From contig NC_054743.1 of the NCBI RefSeq assembly GCF_018143015.1, positions 26,969,934-27,033,933 on the forward strand: 64,000 nucleotides of DNA, given 5' to 3'. Positions within the stretch are counted from its first letter, which is position 1. Each line of letters starts with the position of its first letter. Positions 35,127 through 48,014 of the stretch are shown piece by piece. The stretch is from Lytechinus variegatus (taxonomy: Eukaryota > Echinodermata > Echinoidea > Temnopleuroida > Toxopneustidae). The notes beneath the pieces were generated by a model. It was not told where the DNA came from and made no database searches. It was given only the letters and a program-made list of their open reading frames with translations. The position numbers and the translations under genes are program-made.

Positions 35127-37125
35127 ATGCAGGTCTGTGCCCCCCCCCCCCTTGAAAAGCAAACACAAAAAATGCTTTTTTTTATGGGGAATATGTCATG
35201 CATGCGGAGTTAGAACCCTGTTTATTTCTTGACAACTTTTTCTAGTACAAAAATGGTCCCCATTTTGGAATAACCTGGATACGCCCCTGTGTCCGCTGAT
35301 AAGAGCACTGCTGTGTCATGTGAAAAGAATATATTTTTCGCTGCAAAAAAACAATTGAAATTGGCTTAATATGTCACTTTCTCGCCTCTGTATCTAGTCA
35401 TCCTGAAGCCCCCCCCCCCCCGCGTATAAACATTTTACCCTTAAACGAATCGGTAGTTCAATTGATTTTTTTTCTTTCGCCAACAAGAATCCAAGAAAAC
35501 CATTTGACCGAATATCGCCTCTGAAATGGACCACCTAACAATGATACAAACATTTCGATATTTTTTTTAACTGATATTGCAACCCCCAGCCAACTAAAGC
35601 GCAAGTGCAATTGAACAGTTTCTCCTCTTTTATGTTACCATGTTCATGATCATATAAGGAAGAATGAAATAAAGAAATGGGCTGTCATTGATAGCGAAAC
35701 TGTATTTGGCCTATTTCACCACAATGGATGAGGTACAATCGTCATGAAACTGAAACAAAGTGTTTAATTCTTTATTTGTACCCGTCAGTTGTTTGCAATG
35801 CTTAACACAGACAAAGATAAATATATATTTCGCTTTCATTATTAATGAAGTTCAGACTTAACTGAGTTAACTAAATGCAAGTCAAAGAGAATTCTTCGAT
35901 ATTGTTTTGTTTTTCTGATTTTGTGTTTGTGCATGTGTGTGTGTTTGTGTTAGGGTGCTTTGAGTTAGGCAGAGGTGGTAATTATCTGTAATATCAGGGT
36001 AGCTATAGAATTGAAATTAATTTTAATGATGAAATATGACATGAGATCACGTTTTCCTAAAAACTATGAGAAATTTCTTTTACCGAGATTTTTCCAGAAA
36101 CTTCCACAATATTTCTCAGAAAATGTAATCAACACACAATCATACCCTTACCATGTTTACCCACCCCCTACGGTCCCCTACCCCCCCCCCCCAAAAAAAA
36201 AAAGACAGCATCAATCGATTGATTTTTATTGACTTTCCTTTTCACATTTTTACGAAATATGATAAACATATAACTTTACAAAGCCAGATACATTGCAAGT
36301 AATGGGGAACGCAATACAAGATGGTCCTCGGGTGATTTTAGTATTTATAAGGAATAGGGGGGGGGTGCCGAAAAGTAATCAAAGCTTGTATGAACTATTA
36401 TAAAAAGGATGATAAAGAAAACGGGGACTGTAGATTACCCGTAGTATTCAATATTGCTATAGATTACCTTGATATTTCAAACGATATCAGCTGTTCAGAG
36501 AAGCTAGAATTTCCGCATTCATAAACTTCAGTACCAGGACATTTCATATTTCTCCACTTTTCTATTAATACTTAATTACTCATTAGTTATGTCTCCAATT
36601 TGATTGTCGAGTATAAAGGTTGTAGTTTTAGTTTTGTTTGTATCATATTTCTGCTTATAATTACAACACACTAATTTCTTTCGAAGAACCCATTAAGGTT
36701 GTCAGAGTAAATAGAACTGAAAGTATTAATTGCGATTCTGAAAACTGATCTGAACCTAAACATGTTTCTTGAACTTTACTGGAAATAATATATGTAATTG
36801 AGTTATCGGCACACCCAGAATAATGATAATAATGATAAAAAATAATAATAATGATAATAATAATGATAATAATAATGATAATGATGATAATAATAATAAT
36901 AATGATGATGATGATGATGATGATAATGATGATGATGATAATAATAATAATAATTATAATAATGAAGAAATAATAATTTTAATAATATACTAATTTGCGT
37001 TATTATTTGCATCTTCTTGTTTTTGTACTTTTCATGTCCATTTTCTTTCTTTCCTCCTAAGATTTTCAGAAGACGCATAATACGGGAGATGTGGGTAGGG
37101 TAGGCCTATGATAATTTCGATAATC
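35127..37125. other. Intergenic, no supported gene
   Basis: Contains poly-C runs near 35142, 35411 and 36181 and an AAT/GAT microsatellite at about 36827-36975. No gene or splice-bounded exon recognised. Confidence 0.45.
36827..36975. repeat. AAT/GAT trinucleotide microsatellite
   Basis: AATAATGATAATAATGATGAT-type repeats of about 150 bases; the minus-strand His/Tyr-rich frame is an artefact. Confidence 0.85.
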
Positions 37126-37715
37126 TTAAAGGGGTGGTCCGGACTGAAAGTATGTATAGCTTAATAAATAGAGTAGAATTCACTGAGCAAAATGCCGAAA
37201 ATTTCATCAAAATCGGATAACAAATAACAAAGTTGTTAAAATTTAAAGTTTAGCAATATTTTGTGAAAAGAGTCGTCATGAATATTCAGTAGGTGGGCTG
37301 ATGATGTCACATCGTCACTTTTTCTTTTATATTTTATTAGATGAAATTAGGTTTATTCAATTTTTTTCCTCCAAGAACTAGAAAAATTGGATTGACAACT
37401 GATTTAGTACATTAGATATTTATTGCTGCAACTTAATTCATTATAAGGTAGACATATTACTCACACAAGTATGAAATAATTTTAAAAATGTGATTTTATG
37501 TAATAACATAAGAAAACGGAAAGTGGAGATGTGACATCATCAGCCCACCTAATGAATATTCATGACGACTGTTTTCAAAAAATATTGCTAAACTTTAAAC
37601 TTCAATAACTTTATTATTTGTTATCCGATTTTGATGAAATTTTCGGCATTTCGCTCAGTGAATTCTACTCTATGTATAAATATATAAATATTTTCAGCCC
37701 GGACCATCCCTTTAA
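37126..37715. mobile_element. TTAA-type MITE upstream of the PH gene, 590 bp
   Basis: Left end TTAAAGGGGTGGTCCGGACT, right end CCGGACCATCCCTTTAA, with TTAA at both tips. The inverted similarity runs well over 100 bases per side, including ATTTCATCAAAATCGGAT and its reverse complement, AGTAGAATTCACTGAG, and a GGGCTGATGATGTCAC pair. It ends 123 bases before the acceptor of the first recognised PH-gene exon. Kolobok/T2-like by its ends. Confidence 0.85.
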
Positions 37716-37881
37716 TTTATTGCTTACCTTGAAGCGGTTTCAGGTGTTATTCTTAATCTTGTGGTTTTTACTTTAATTATGAATCCGTTAATACTCTTAA
37801 ACTTATGCAATTCTAATTTTCCTTTTTTTTACTTCCAGTCTCATATTTCGAGTTCGTCGTTCGCTTTACACTCAATCCAAA

Positions 37882-38070
37882 ATGATGTCACCTGACAGTG
37901 ACGTGGTGTCACATGACACCGAGACGGGATCACCTGACAGACGAGGACCAATCGTAGTTCATGAAGGGGCTATCAGTATCAAGTCGCGTATTATGTTCTG
38001 CACCAGATGGAAGTCAAAATACGTCAAAGTGCGAGCTGATACCAAACAGCTAGCCATCTACGACAAAAAG
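37882..38070 (+). CDS. PH gene exon 1 (coding), PH strand 1-3
   Basis: Residues 1-63: a short Ser/Asp-rich leader, then HEGAISIKS and TRWKSKYVKV, the basic first strands of a PH domain where phosphoinositides usually bind. An acceptor-like TTTTACTTCCAG ends at 37838, so the exon probably begins at 37839 with 43 untranslated bases. That stretch is open in the same frame, so an upstream start cannot be excluded. The donor is GTTTGT. Confidence 0.75.
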
Positions 38071-41000
38071 GTTTGTATTTATTTGTAATATTTGTCTACG
38101 GTTTTGACAAAAAGAAGAAATTAATTCCCCTCATCAGGCAGACCAGTATACAATACAAAACATTACCCAGTTTAGGAAAAATAACAATATCCCGTTATTT
38201 TCAAAATAAAGAATGATTGCTACCTCGAACAAGCAAATAAGTTCCTTTTCTACAAGAAAATGCAAACAAAATGTTAAGGAGATGATACAGAAATTTGCGG
38301 TCAGTGATTCATCTATCTTTTACTCTCGAAAGTGACGATTAGAGACAGAGAAGTTTATCCAAAAATATTAATCCAAAATAATGATTATTGTTGATATGCC
38401 AAGAAAGCTGAAATCCGTTGCAGAAAGTGTTCGAAATACTTAAATGCAACTAGAATTATGCCTATCATGATTGTAATGTCTAGTTTATATATCAAAACAA
38501 AAATAAAACATAGGTCTGCAAAATGGGCGCTTTGTGATCAGTTGACATTCACTTTATACGTTTATACTTTGGAGTCGTGTATGAGGGCAACTCTTTGTAC
38601 AATAGTCATCTGAAGAGGAATATTTGCATACATACCTCCATTAGAGAAAGCTGCAGCCACTGGTCATGTGCTAAATTCATTTTATCAGTTATCAATCTCC
38701 ATTCTCCTGCATGGTGAAGAGCGCCATCTTATGACTAATGGAATTGGAGGAAGAAAATGAATGCTAGGTGGAAGGGGTGGAACAATGAGATATAGCTGAG
38801 TGGATGGCATATGGAGAGGGGGTGTAGCGAGGGGAGGGGAGTGGGGGAGTGAAGGGAAGAGAGGTAGCAAAAACGTATTGTAGTTTAGGGGATCAAGGGA
38901 TTAGAGGGGGTGCATTGAGATCAGAGAGGAGAGAGCCAGGGGGAGGGAGGGGTGCAGGGTGGATCGAGGAGGGGTGTAGTGCATGATGGGATCAAGGGAC
39001 GGATCGAGGGGAAAAATAATGGAAAGTGGAAGAAAAATGGGCAGAAGAACGGAGGGAATTAGGGCTAGGAGGGAGTTCTGGGGAGCTTTTCATCGACATT
39101 TTTGTCCGACAAGTTGTCCGACTTTCGTGGATTTTGATTGACAACGAAAAAAATGTTCGACAATTCCTTTCATGAAACGCTCCCTTGGAAAACTACTCAC
39201 TTAAAAGAATCCCTGATCAATCCCGATGCATTCGACATCGTGAATATTACTCAGTTCTTATGATAATCATCCTTTGTTTATAATATGTCATGGGATGTGT
39301 GCGTTACGTACGCCCTCAGTGATCATATCTCTCTTCTCCTCCTCTCTCATCGTCCTGTTCGAATCATGCTAGGTATCGGCCAATTCTACGGGCAAGCGAG
39401 GGGAGTGCCTCCTCATACAACTCAAGCAGGTTGTCGAATGCAAAGCAGATGTGACCAGCAAGAAACGGAATAGCTTTCTCATTCAGAAGACCCCAAATGC
39501 TGGCTCCAGTCGTCAGGTAAGCAACGTGGCTCCTAAAACTTCAAATTAGGTTGCATTGTTAGCAAGGAGGCGCGAAATAATGATTTGTTTTGTGAATAGA
39601 AATTCAGATACGTTGATGTCAGTCTGTTTAGTGAATGTGTTTCGCAGGCGATGCGATCCATTGTTGTGGAGAGGAGATGCGAATTCGCCTGACGCACTTC
39701 ACCATCATCATCATTATTGTACTTGCCCAATCTCTTTCTCTCTCTTTCATAGTCTTTCTTCATCCCTCATTTCGCATTTTGTTCCCCTTACTCTTCCTCC
39801 TTTCCCTCTCCCCCTTTTGCTCTTTATTCCTCTTTTCTCACGGCCTCTTACCCCACCTCTCCCTTTCTCCAGTTCTTTCTTCCCTCTCTATCCTGTTCTC
39901 TCTCCTCTCCATCCCCCTCTCCTCTTCTTCATCTCTCCCTTTTCTCACTTTTCATACCTTTCCCATTCATTCTTTCCTCGATATTGCAAAAAATACTCTT
40001 CAAATTCTACTAAGAGGCAATTTAACCGGGTTCTATAGGCCTATAGGTTAAAATGGTAAACCGTTAAACTGCATAACACACGTCTGAAAATGTAGTCAAT
40101 TTGTTGATAATAATTCTACCCATTTTGAATAGACTCTTCATGCTACAGTCGTTTTTTAATTAGCATCTAGTAAAAAAACCCACCATGATAAGGATCCCAA
40201 TTCAGATTTTTATTTTAAGTGTAGCGCCTGCAAATCAACAGTCTCTTCCTAAATCATCTCTTTTTTTTATTATTATGAAAAAGAATAGATTATAATTTTG
40301 TGGTTATTTCACTTTCCATCAGAAATTCAGGTCCGTCAGATTGCCTTGCTTTTCTTGTTGTTAAACCTCGTGATCTGTCTGTAACGTACGATAATTACGT
40401 ACATTTTGATATACCCCTCGTCCTCCCCTCTCATCCATTCTTTCATTTCATGTTACCCTTTTCTGTCCCTCCCTCTCTTTCTTTACCTTCCTATTCCTCC
40501 TTCAACGTTTCTCTTGCTTTCTCGACCTATAGTATCACTCTACATCACCTTCTAAAACATAGTATGCTAAAATGCATGCCCCTTCTCCCCCCTCTCTCCC
40601 TCTCTCTCTATCTGGACAACCCTCTTTGTTGCTCACGGCTAGTATCTGGGTATACCAATGAGATGTTGAATGGATGTTGTGTCATGGTAACGGAGTAATA
40701 ATGAGATGAGTGCCTGGCGATCCCAGACTGATATGCGTATAGACGAGCGGCTTGTTGACCGCCCCGTCATCTTTTATTATATTACAGCATTGTAGCATGT
40801 CAAATGTGCTTTTGCCAAGCGCTTTCGTTTCATTCCATCTTTAGGAAAACGTCAATCATGTTAATGACTTATAAGCTCTCGATGTATATTCAATGTACAT
40901 AATGATATCATGTAGAGTATCATTGTGACTGTATAAATGAATTCTTATACAATCATAAGAGGGATAAAATGCATTTATTGGATGGTGTCATAATTATATA

Positions 41001-44000
41001 TGATTTAAAAGTAATAATCTGATAAATGATTGTGATTACTTTAAAATGTATTTGCTTTAAGGCGTGTTTTGACATGTCTGTCGAGACTTTATTGCTTGAT
41101 AATACTATCTTATCTTTGTGATAGTTGATTGATCTTGAATTGATTGTGATGACATGACATGCAGAAAAGTATACCTACTATATGGGACTCAAACCGTATG
41201 TTATTTCAACATTCACACCGGCGTTTGTTTGTTTTATTTTTCACCATGCATTACAAGAAACAAATTAACAGAATATAATATTACACTGATAATAATAGTA
41301 CACAGTAGGAACTAAGCATAAAAAATTGAAGTTATGGAAATGCTAATGAGATATTTTATTTCCTCAATTGCTGATTTAATCAAAGTATACCTATAATTAA
41401 CCATTACCATAAATGTATCTTATAATTCACTGGTGTCGATCCGTGACTGACGTCATACTAGTCAAGTGGGTATAAAACAATAGATCATCCCCCTTGAACA
41501 ATAAAGATTCACCACACAAACCAACATGTCTTATATTGTCATATTAAGTGACATTCAATCACTTCACCAATACTATATAGTATGAAGAAAACTAAGTAAT
41601 CATAGTCATCATTCGAGTACTTTATATTGTAATTCCATATTTATATATTCATGTTGTTATTATTATGTATAGGTTAGTAATATAAGGATATTCACGCTCT
41701 TTAAAGGTCAAGTCCACCTCAGAAAAATGTTGATTTGAATCAATAGAGAAAAATCAGACAAGCACAATGCTGAAAATTTCATCAAAATCGGATGTAAAAT
41801 AAGAAAGTTATGACATTTTAACGTTTCACTTCATTTCACAAAACAGTGATATGCACATCTCGGTCGGTATGCAAATGGGGGAACTAATGACATCACTCAC
41901 TCACTATTTCTTTTGTATTTTATTATATGAAATGTGAAATATTTTGATTTTCTAGTCATTGTCATGAGAAATGAAGTTTCATTCCTCCCTGAACACATGG
42001 AATTCCATTATTTTAACATTTTGTACTTCAGACAAGGAGGTCCTAATCCTCAAATTCGTAAGATATTGAAATATTGTATAATTCAAACAATAAAAAACAA
42101 AAGAAATAGTGAGTGAGTGACGTCATCAACTCTTTCATTTGGATGTAACAGGCTCGTTCATATAACTATTTTGTTAAAAATAAGGGAAACTTTGAAATTT
42201 CATAACTTTCTTATTTTACATCCGATTTTGATGAAATTTTCAGCATTGTGCTTGTCTGATTTTTCTCTATTGATTCAAATCAACATTTTTCTGAGGTGGA
42301 CTTGACCTTTAAGTGACATTCACTCTCTTCACCAATACTATATAGTATGAAGAAAACTAAGTAATCATAGTCATCATTCGAGTACTTTATATTGTAATTC
42401 CATATTTATGTATTCATGTTGTTATTATTATGTATAGGTTAGTATGTTCACGCTCTTTAATATCCTAGACTATAGTGAATTACAAGATTAAATTTGGGAC
42501 AAATATACGAGCATTACAATGGGGAAACCCCCATACAGTTAATTGAAAGTGTTAAGGTGTAGCGGCCTGACATTATTTTAAAATTTTAGACTTCAATTTT
42601 TGATATGACTGCATGGGACATAATGATTTAGAGTGATTTCCACTTGACGTATCGCTTTGGTTAATGTTCTTTTTATGGTTGTATTTTTTTGTAATTAAGG
42701 CATAAAGTACACACAGATTTCCCTTGCATCATTTTCATGACATTTGATGCTCATAATGTTTCCTGTCCGTCAAACGACTTGTCTTTGTAAGAGGAAGTAA
42801 TTCTGTTTATTGCAAAGTTAATTCCTCTTTTCATATATGCCTGTAGATAACAATTATTTATCAAGTATATGATTATTATCAAGAAGGAATAAGAACGGAT
42901 TTAGATCTCAATATATGCTCAGTCCGCAAGATAATAATATAAATAAACAGAATGCATAATATACAACTCTAGTGCTCTTAAGAAGATAATCTGTGTTGAG
43001 GGGGAAATTTTCTTTCATACATGATTTAAAGGGGAAGCCTACTTTTTAAATTGCTTTCATTAGAATTATCATAGGTCCTATATATTTTTTAATATACTGA
43101 ATTAAAATTGAATATACTATGATTTATACGCAAGATATAATGAGTGTGTGTCATCACTTACTCTTTCATTTGCATTCCACCCGTAATGTGCATTAATCAT
43201 TGTTTTGTGTAAATATCAATGTGATGCTTGTTTGTATACAGCAAAAACTGTGGTGTTAACCGGTGTACATAGAGGACCACATCAGTTATTTTACACAGGT
43301 GTTAAATTGGTGGTGTTAATTTTACACCTATAGGTGTTATTACAACACCTATGGTTACATTTACACTCTTTGGTGTTATGTTCAATCTCTAGGGTGTTAT
43401 TTTAACACCTCAGGGTGTGGTCCTCCATTAACACCAATTGGTGTCAGTTTTAACACCACAGTTTTTTACAGTGTTTCTGTTTCTTTAAAATTGACCTCTT
43501 GTTAGATGGAATTGATCTTCGAGCAACCATGTTGAATTATTTTTATTCACATATTTTTTCTCTCTTTCATCTTTTTTTTCAGATCATATTTGGCTGTGTT
43601 AATCCAGCGGATCGGGACCGGTGGGTGCACATCATTAATGACGTCATGAATGGAACCATCACCGGCCAATCAGCGGTGAGTTCAGACATTTTGGCGCAAA
43701 TCGATATGAAAGAAATTATGAGTCAGTGTGATCATTCGAGTATTAAATGCCCCAGACCTCGTTCCTAATAGAAAATCAAATACAAGGCAGACAAGCGAGG
43801 GTTGTACAGACATTTGTTTAAAAAAAATTCATCCAAATATAATTCACGAAGGGTTTTTTTTCTTCAAATTGCAATTCACAGAGGATTTTTCTCTATTTAT
43901 TTAAGGAGATTTTCTAATCATGCCAGGCGATAGGTCAAGAGCTCGGTTATTGATTTATTTAATTCATGGTCGATAACTTCGCTTCACCCTGAAGGTTCTG

Positions 44001-47000
44001 TTCTAATCTGTCTTGGTTTCTCACCGTAATTCATGGCCCAAACCCCATGTCTCATCTTCTCATAAGTCTGTTATTTCAAATGCTTCTTGATTTACCCATA
44101 TACCTGCATGAGCCCGATTGCCGATGTTGATATTTTCCCGAGAGCCCGGACGTAAAAGTGAATATATATGGAAATAAATAAATGAATGAATATTGTTCAT
44201 TTCATTATGAAATGAACAAGTTTAATTATTTTTAGTTATTTCATTACATAATGAAATGAATAGATTTCATTCATTGATTTATTTTCATGATAGTTAAACA
44301 GGGTTGGCTTATCAGGTTTAATCAGTTACGGCACCGGGGGGGGGGGCATAGGGACATTTGGACCCCCCCGTTGGAACCGTTGCCCCTATATTGCCCCAGA
44401 AATTTTGAAAATTACATAAAAATGCTGTATAATATAGGAATTGAATATTATACTCCGGAAAAGCATCAGTGTATACCCTTCATCATAAATTAAACTTTCA
44501 ATTTCATGTCATTTAAATTTCATTTGTTTATTTCAATTTCCAACGATATTAATCATTATATTGGCCGATATTATAGATTGTAAAATAATTGTCCATTGAG
44601 TATAGCGGATTAGCGTATGCATCGCAGCTTTTAAGAATAAGTTGAATAGGCATGATAGGGGGAGGGGCAGGGTGGGTAGTACCTCTTGATTAATGTACAA
44701 CCCATGAAAAAAAAATACTTCAAAGAATTCACTACTCAAAAATATTCCATGTTCATGGTCATTATTCCGCCTAATACCTGCGCTAGGTCATGGCTTTCAC
44801 CTCGATTTTATTCTTTTTCATGAAACTGTGCGCGCTTCTGACTCATCGATAAGCCAACAGCAGTCGTGTTCATTATTGGATCATTTAGGGTTTGTTCACG
44901 TAAAGCTTTGCTTACTGGATTTCTTAAAATTCGCAATATAATTATTATGAGCCTTGTGGACATGGTAGACTCGTGTAAAATGTATTTTTCATAGGATATG
45001 AATTTAACAGTGTCAACGTAGGGAATCTGTTACCCGCTAATACGATATTCTAAAAAAAAATCAAAATCATTGAATAGAAAATCAAAATAAAAATCATAGT
45101 ATCCCCTATATAGAGACTATAGCCTAAAACCCGAAGTTTTAATTGATGTATATTATACGTTAATTTGTTCAGGGTTATGTTCGTTCACTTCTATATGAAC
45201 CCATTTAATCAATTGATATTGTTGTATTTCATGTCCCCTTTTCATCAAGGTCTTGTTATATCTTATTTTGTTATTTTTGTCCTATTTCAATTCAACCTTT
45301 AAAAACAAAACAACAAATTCAAGATAAAAAAGCAAACATACTTATATAAAGCACGCCCCAAACTTTTCTTGTATAGTGACTACGATAATTTAAATCTAAA
45401 AAATAGTACACTGACAAACTGAAGCTTTTTGGCATTCGATCATCAGAGTAAAATCGCTTAAATGAAAAATAAAATGAGGTCAAAAGAAAACCGCATGACA
45501 ATTAATAATATCGTAATTGACATAATGATCGAATGGAAGATTTTATTATTTCTTTATAAAAAAATATATGCAGGTACTGTTTAGCATATATACTATACCC
45601 TAATCCGCTCCTTTTCTCACCCTATACCCTCCCACCCTCACCCTAATTTTAACCACTTAAAAAAATTATATTGGGGTCGCCATCTTCTACTTTCCTGCCC
45701 CTGCCTAATATTGGCCCGGCTAAAGCTATGTCTCATTAATTTTTATTGATAGGCCTATATTGGCGATTGCTATTCATTGTGAATTCATTCTGAGTATACA
45801 ACTCGGCTACAATTCAAAATGAATTCAAAATGCGTATGCACGATTTGTTTCAAAATCCTTGTAAAATTCGAAAGATCATATTAAAGCCTCAATTTCGGAC
45901 CAGGGTAATTGGATACTGTTTTCAGGGATATTTTTGCTCAAAAAATCAGTGACAGAATCGGGTTAGATTGCCTGTATAGGCCTTACTAACTCTATCTTCT
46001 TGTGCAGTTTAGGTATATTATGAAATGAGTACCTTAATCGATCTTTAGCTGTGACATACACTTCTTTTGATTAAAACATATTTTACAATTTGGTTTGGTT
46101 TGACGACCAATGTTTATTGATGTGCGAGTGAGTGAAGCGATGGAGCAAAGTTTTCAGTGCATTGGAGTGCGCGTTTATGACGCCCGATGCAAAATTACGC
46201 GTTTATTATAATTTTTCTTACACGAGTATACCGAGTAGGAATCGTCTCCGTCAACTCTTGGGGAATATTTCGTCAAGTTTGCATGGCATGCAACTCTCAT
46301 CATTTACCATGTTTACTTGCGTTATCGAAACCAACGGCACTAGCGTACCTGCTTTGTCCCCGAAAGAATTTAGATGGTTTTCTCTTGTTGGTTGTTTTTT
46401 GCTCATCATAAAAGTAATTTGCTTGCGATATTGGGGGTAACATTATTTTCCCCTATTTAACCGCATAAAACAAATGCCCATTCTGACGAGATTTCTCTGC
46501 CATGATATCTTGGGTAACCTTATAAAGTTACATTACAGATCGATTTATTTGACTCCAAATCAAAATTACTTATAATGTATTCATTATTGGTATTTACAGT
46601 TTGATGAAGTAGTAGTTTCGTCGAGCGCCCTCACACATATTGTAAAGACCAGGCCAAAGAATCCAGGTCGGAGACCACCGGGGCATCGATCAAGAGCATT
46701 GGTAAACTATATCAAATATTGATAATTCTTTAAATAATTTTAATTATTCATTCTGTGCATTGTGTTTAGATTTACTGTTACCGTCTTGTTCTCGCATTGA
46801 GAATGATAAATGTAGTATTGAATACCCCAGTTGAACGAATGTTCAACTCCTAAATTCAATTCAATTCCTCATTTTTCATTTTCTTTAAAAGAACATAAAA
46901 AATACTACAAAGTAATATATCATATACATACACATTGACGAATTGACACTTCAAAGGACAGAAATATGGAAATGAAGGGGTCCACTCAAACCATTGCTTG

Positions 47001-47981
47001 TAAATTGTGGGTCCCCCTTGAAAATGTAAAAATAGGGTAAACGATGTGAATGAAATGTTTACGTCTCTTGAAAATTTTCTCCAAAGAATGATTCCTAAAC
47101 TGGGCAAAGATTTTCACAAGAAAACTATGAAAAACGATAGATTTCATCAAACTATTCATCTATAAAATCAACTTTTCATCTGATTATAAATGGCGTTAAT
47201 GCATAAATTCGTCTTAGAAAATGTAAATATATTTGTGTACAAAATCAGTACTATTTTGTCCCTTTAAGCGGAATCAAGTACGAGTAATAGCAGGCAGGGT
47301 TTCCTCTGTGTTTTGGGGAAGTGTATGTAACGGAAGATTTGTCTTGTTTCCGGATTAACGTAGGATTATCGAAAATGTCAGTTGCTATGAGAGACAAAAC
47401 GAAGCAATGAACCTAGTAATTAATAAATAACATAGCCAGCAGCAACAAAAACAACCACAAAAAGAATTAACAGCACGCCCGCCGAGTAGAACCCCCAAAA
47501 CCTATATATATATATATTTCACACGTTCTATTTCGTCATGTTTGTTCTTCAATCTTCCGTTTTGATCGTCCCATCCTCCTTCTTTTTTCATCTTCACCTC
47601 TTTCTTCTTCTTCCTCCTCCTCCTCTTCTTCTCTCTCTCTGTTTCATTCATCTTTTCTTCTTCTTCCTCCTCCTCCTCCTCTTCTTTTTTTCTACTTCAT
47701 CTTCTCCTTCTTCCTCATCTTCTTTCTCTTACTCCCCCTCCTTTTCATTCCTCTTCTTCTTCTTCTCCTTCTTCTTCTTCAGCAAGGCAATGATGGTCAT
47801 AATCGTCAAAAGTTATTATTCATGTTATTATTACCGTCACTATACTTATTAAATTATATGCTGATCATGTTTGCCTAGGTCACGTCACCGACCGGTGAGA
47901 TCAGTAGCTTTGGAGATGATGCGGACTCCGGAGTAGGGGCATCATCAGAATTATTAGCAGCACATAGCACGGTGAGTAGGA

Positions 47982-48014
<33 letters not shown>

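Larger units (their letters stand above)
39517..43582 (+). other. PH gene intron 2 (4.1 kb)
   Basis: Contains C/T-rich tracts at 39715-39995 and 40420-40620, a TTAA-type MITE between 155-bp direct repeats, a TTAAAGGGGAAG fragment at 43026, and a GGTGTTA element at 43238-43474. Confidence 0.75.

Noticed and set aside
39285..39473. ORF covering PH gene exon 2 in another frame
   Set aside because: Only the frame reading VSANSTGKRGECLLIQ joins the PH domain; this one ends at an internal stop.
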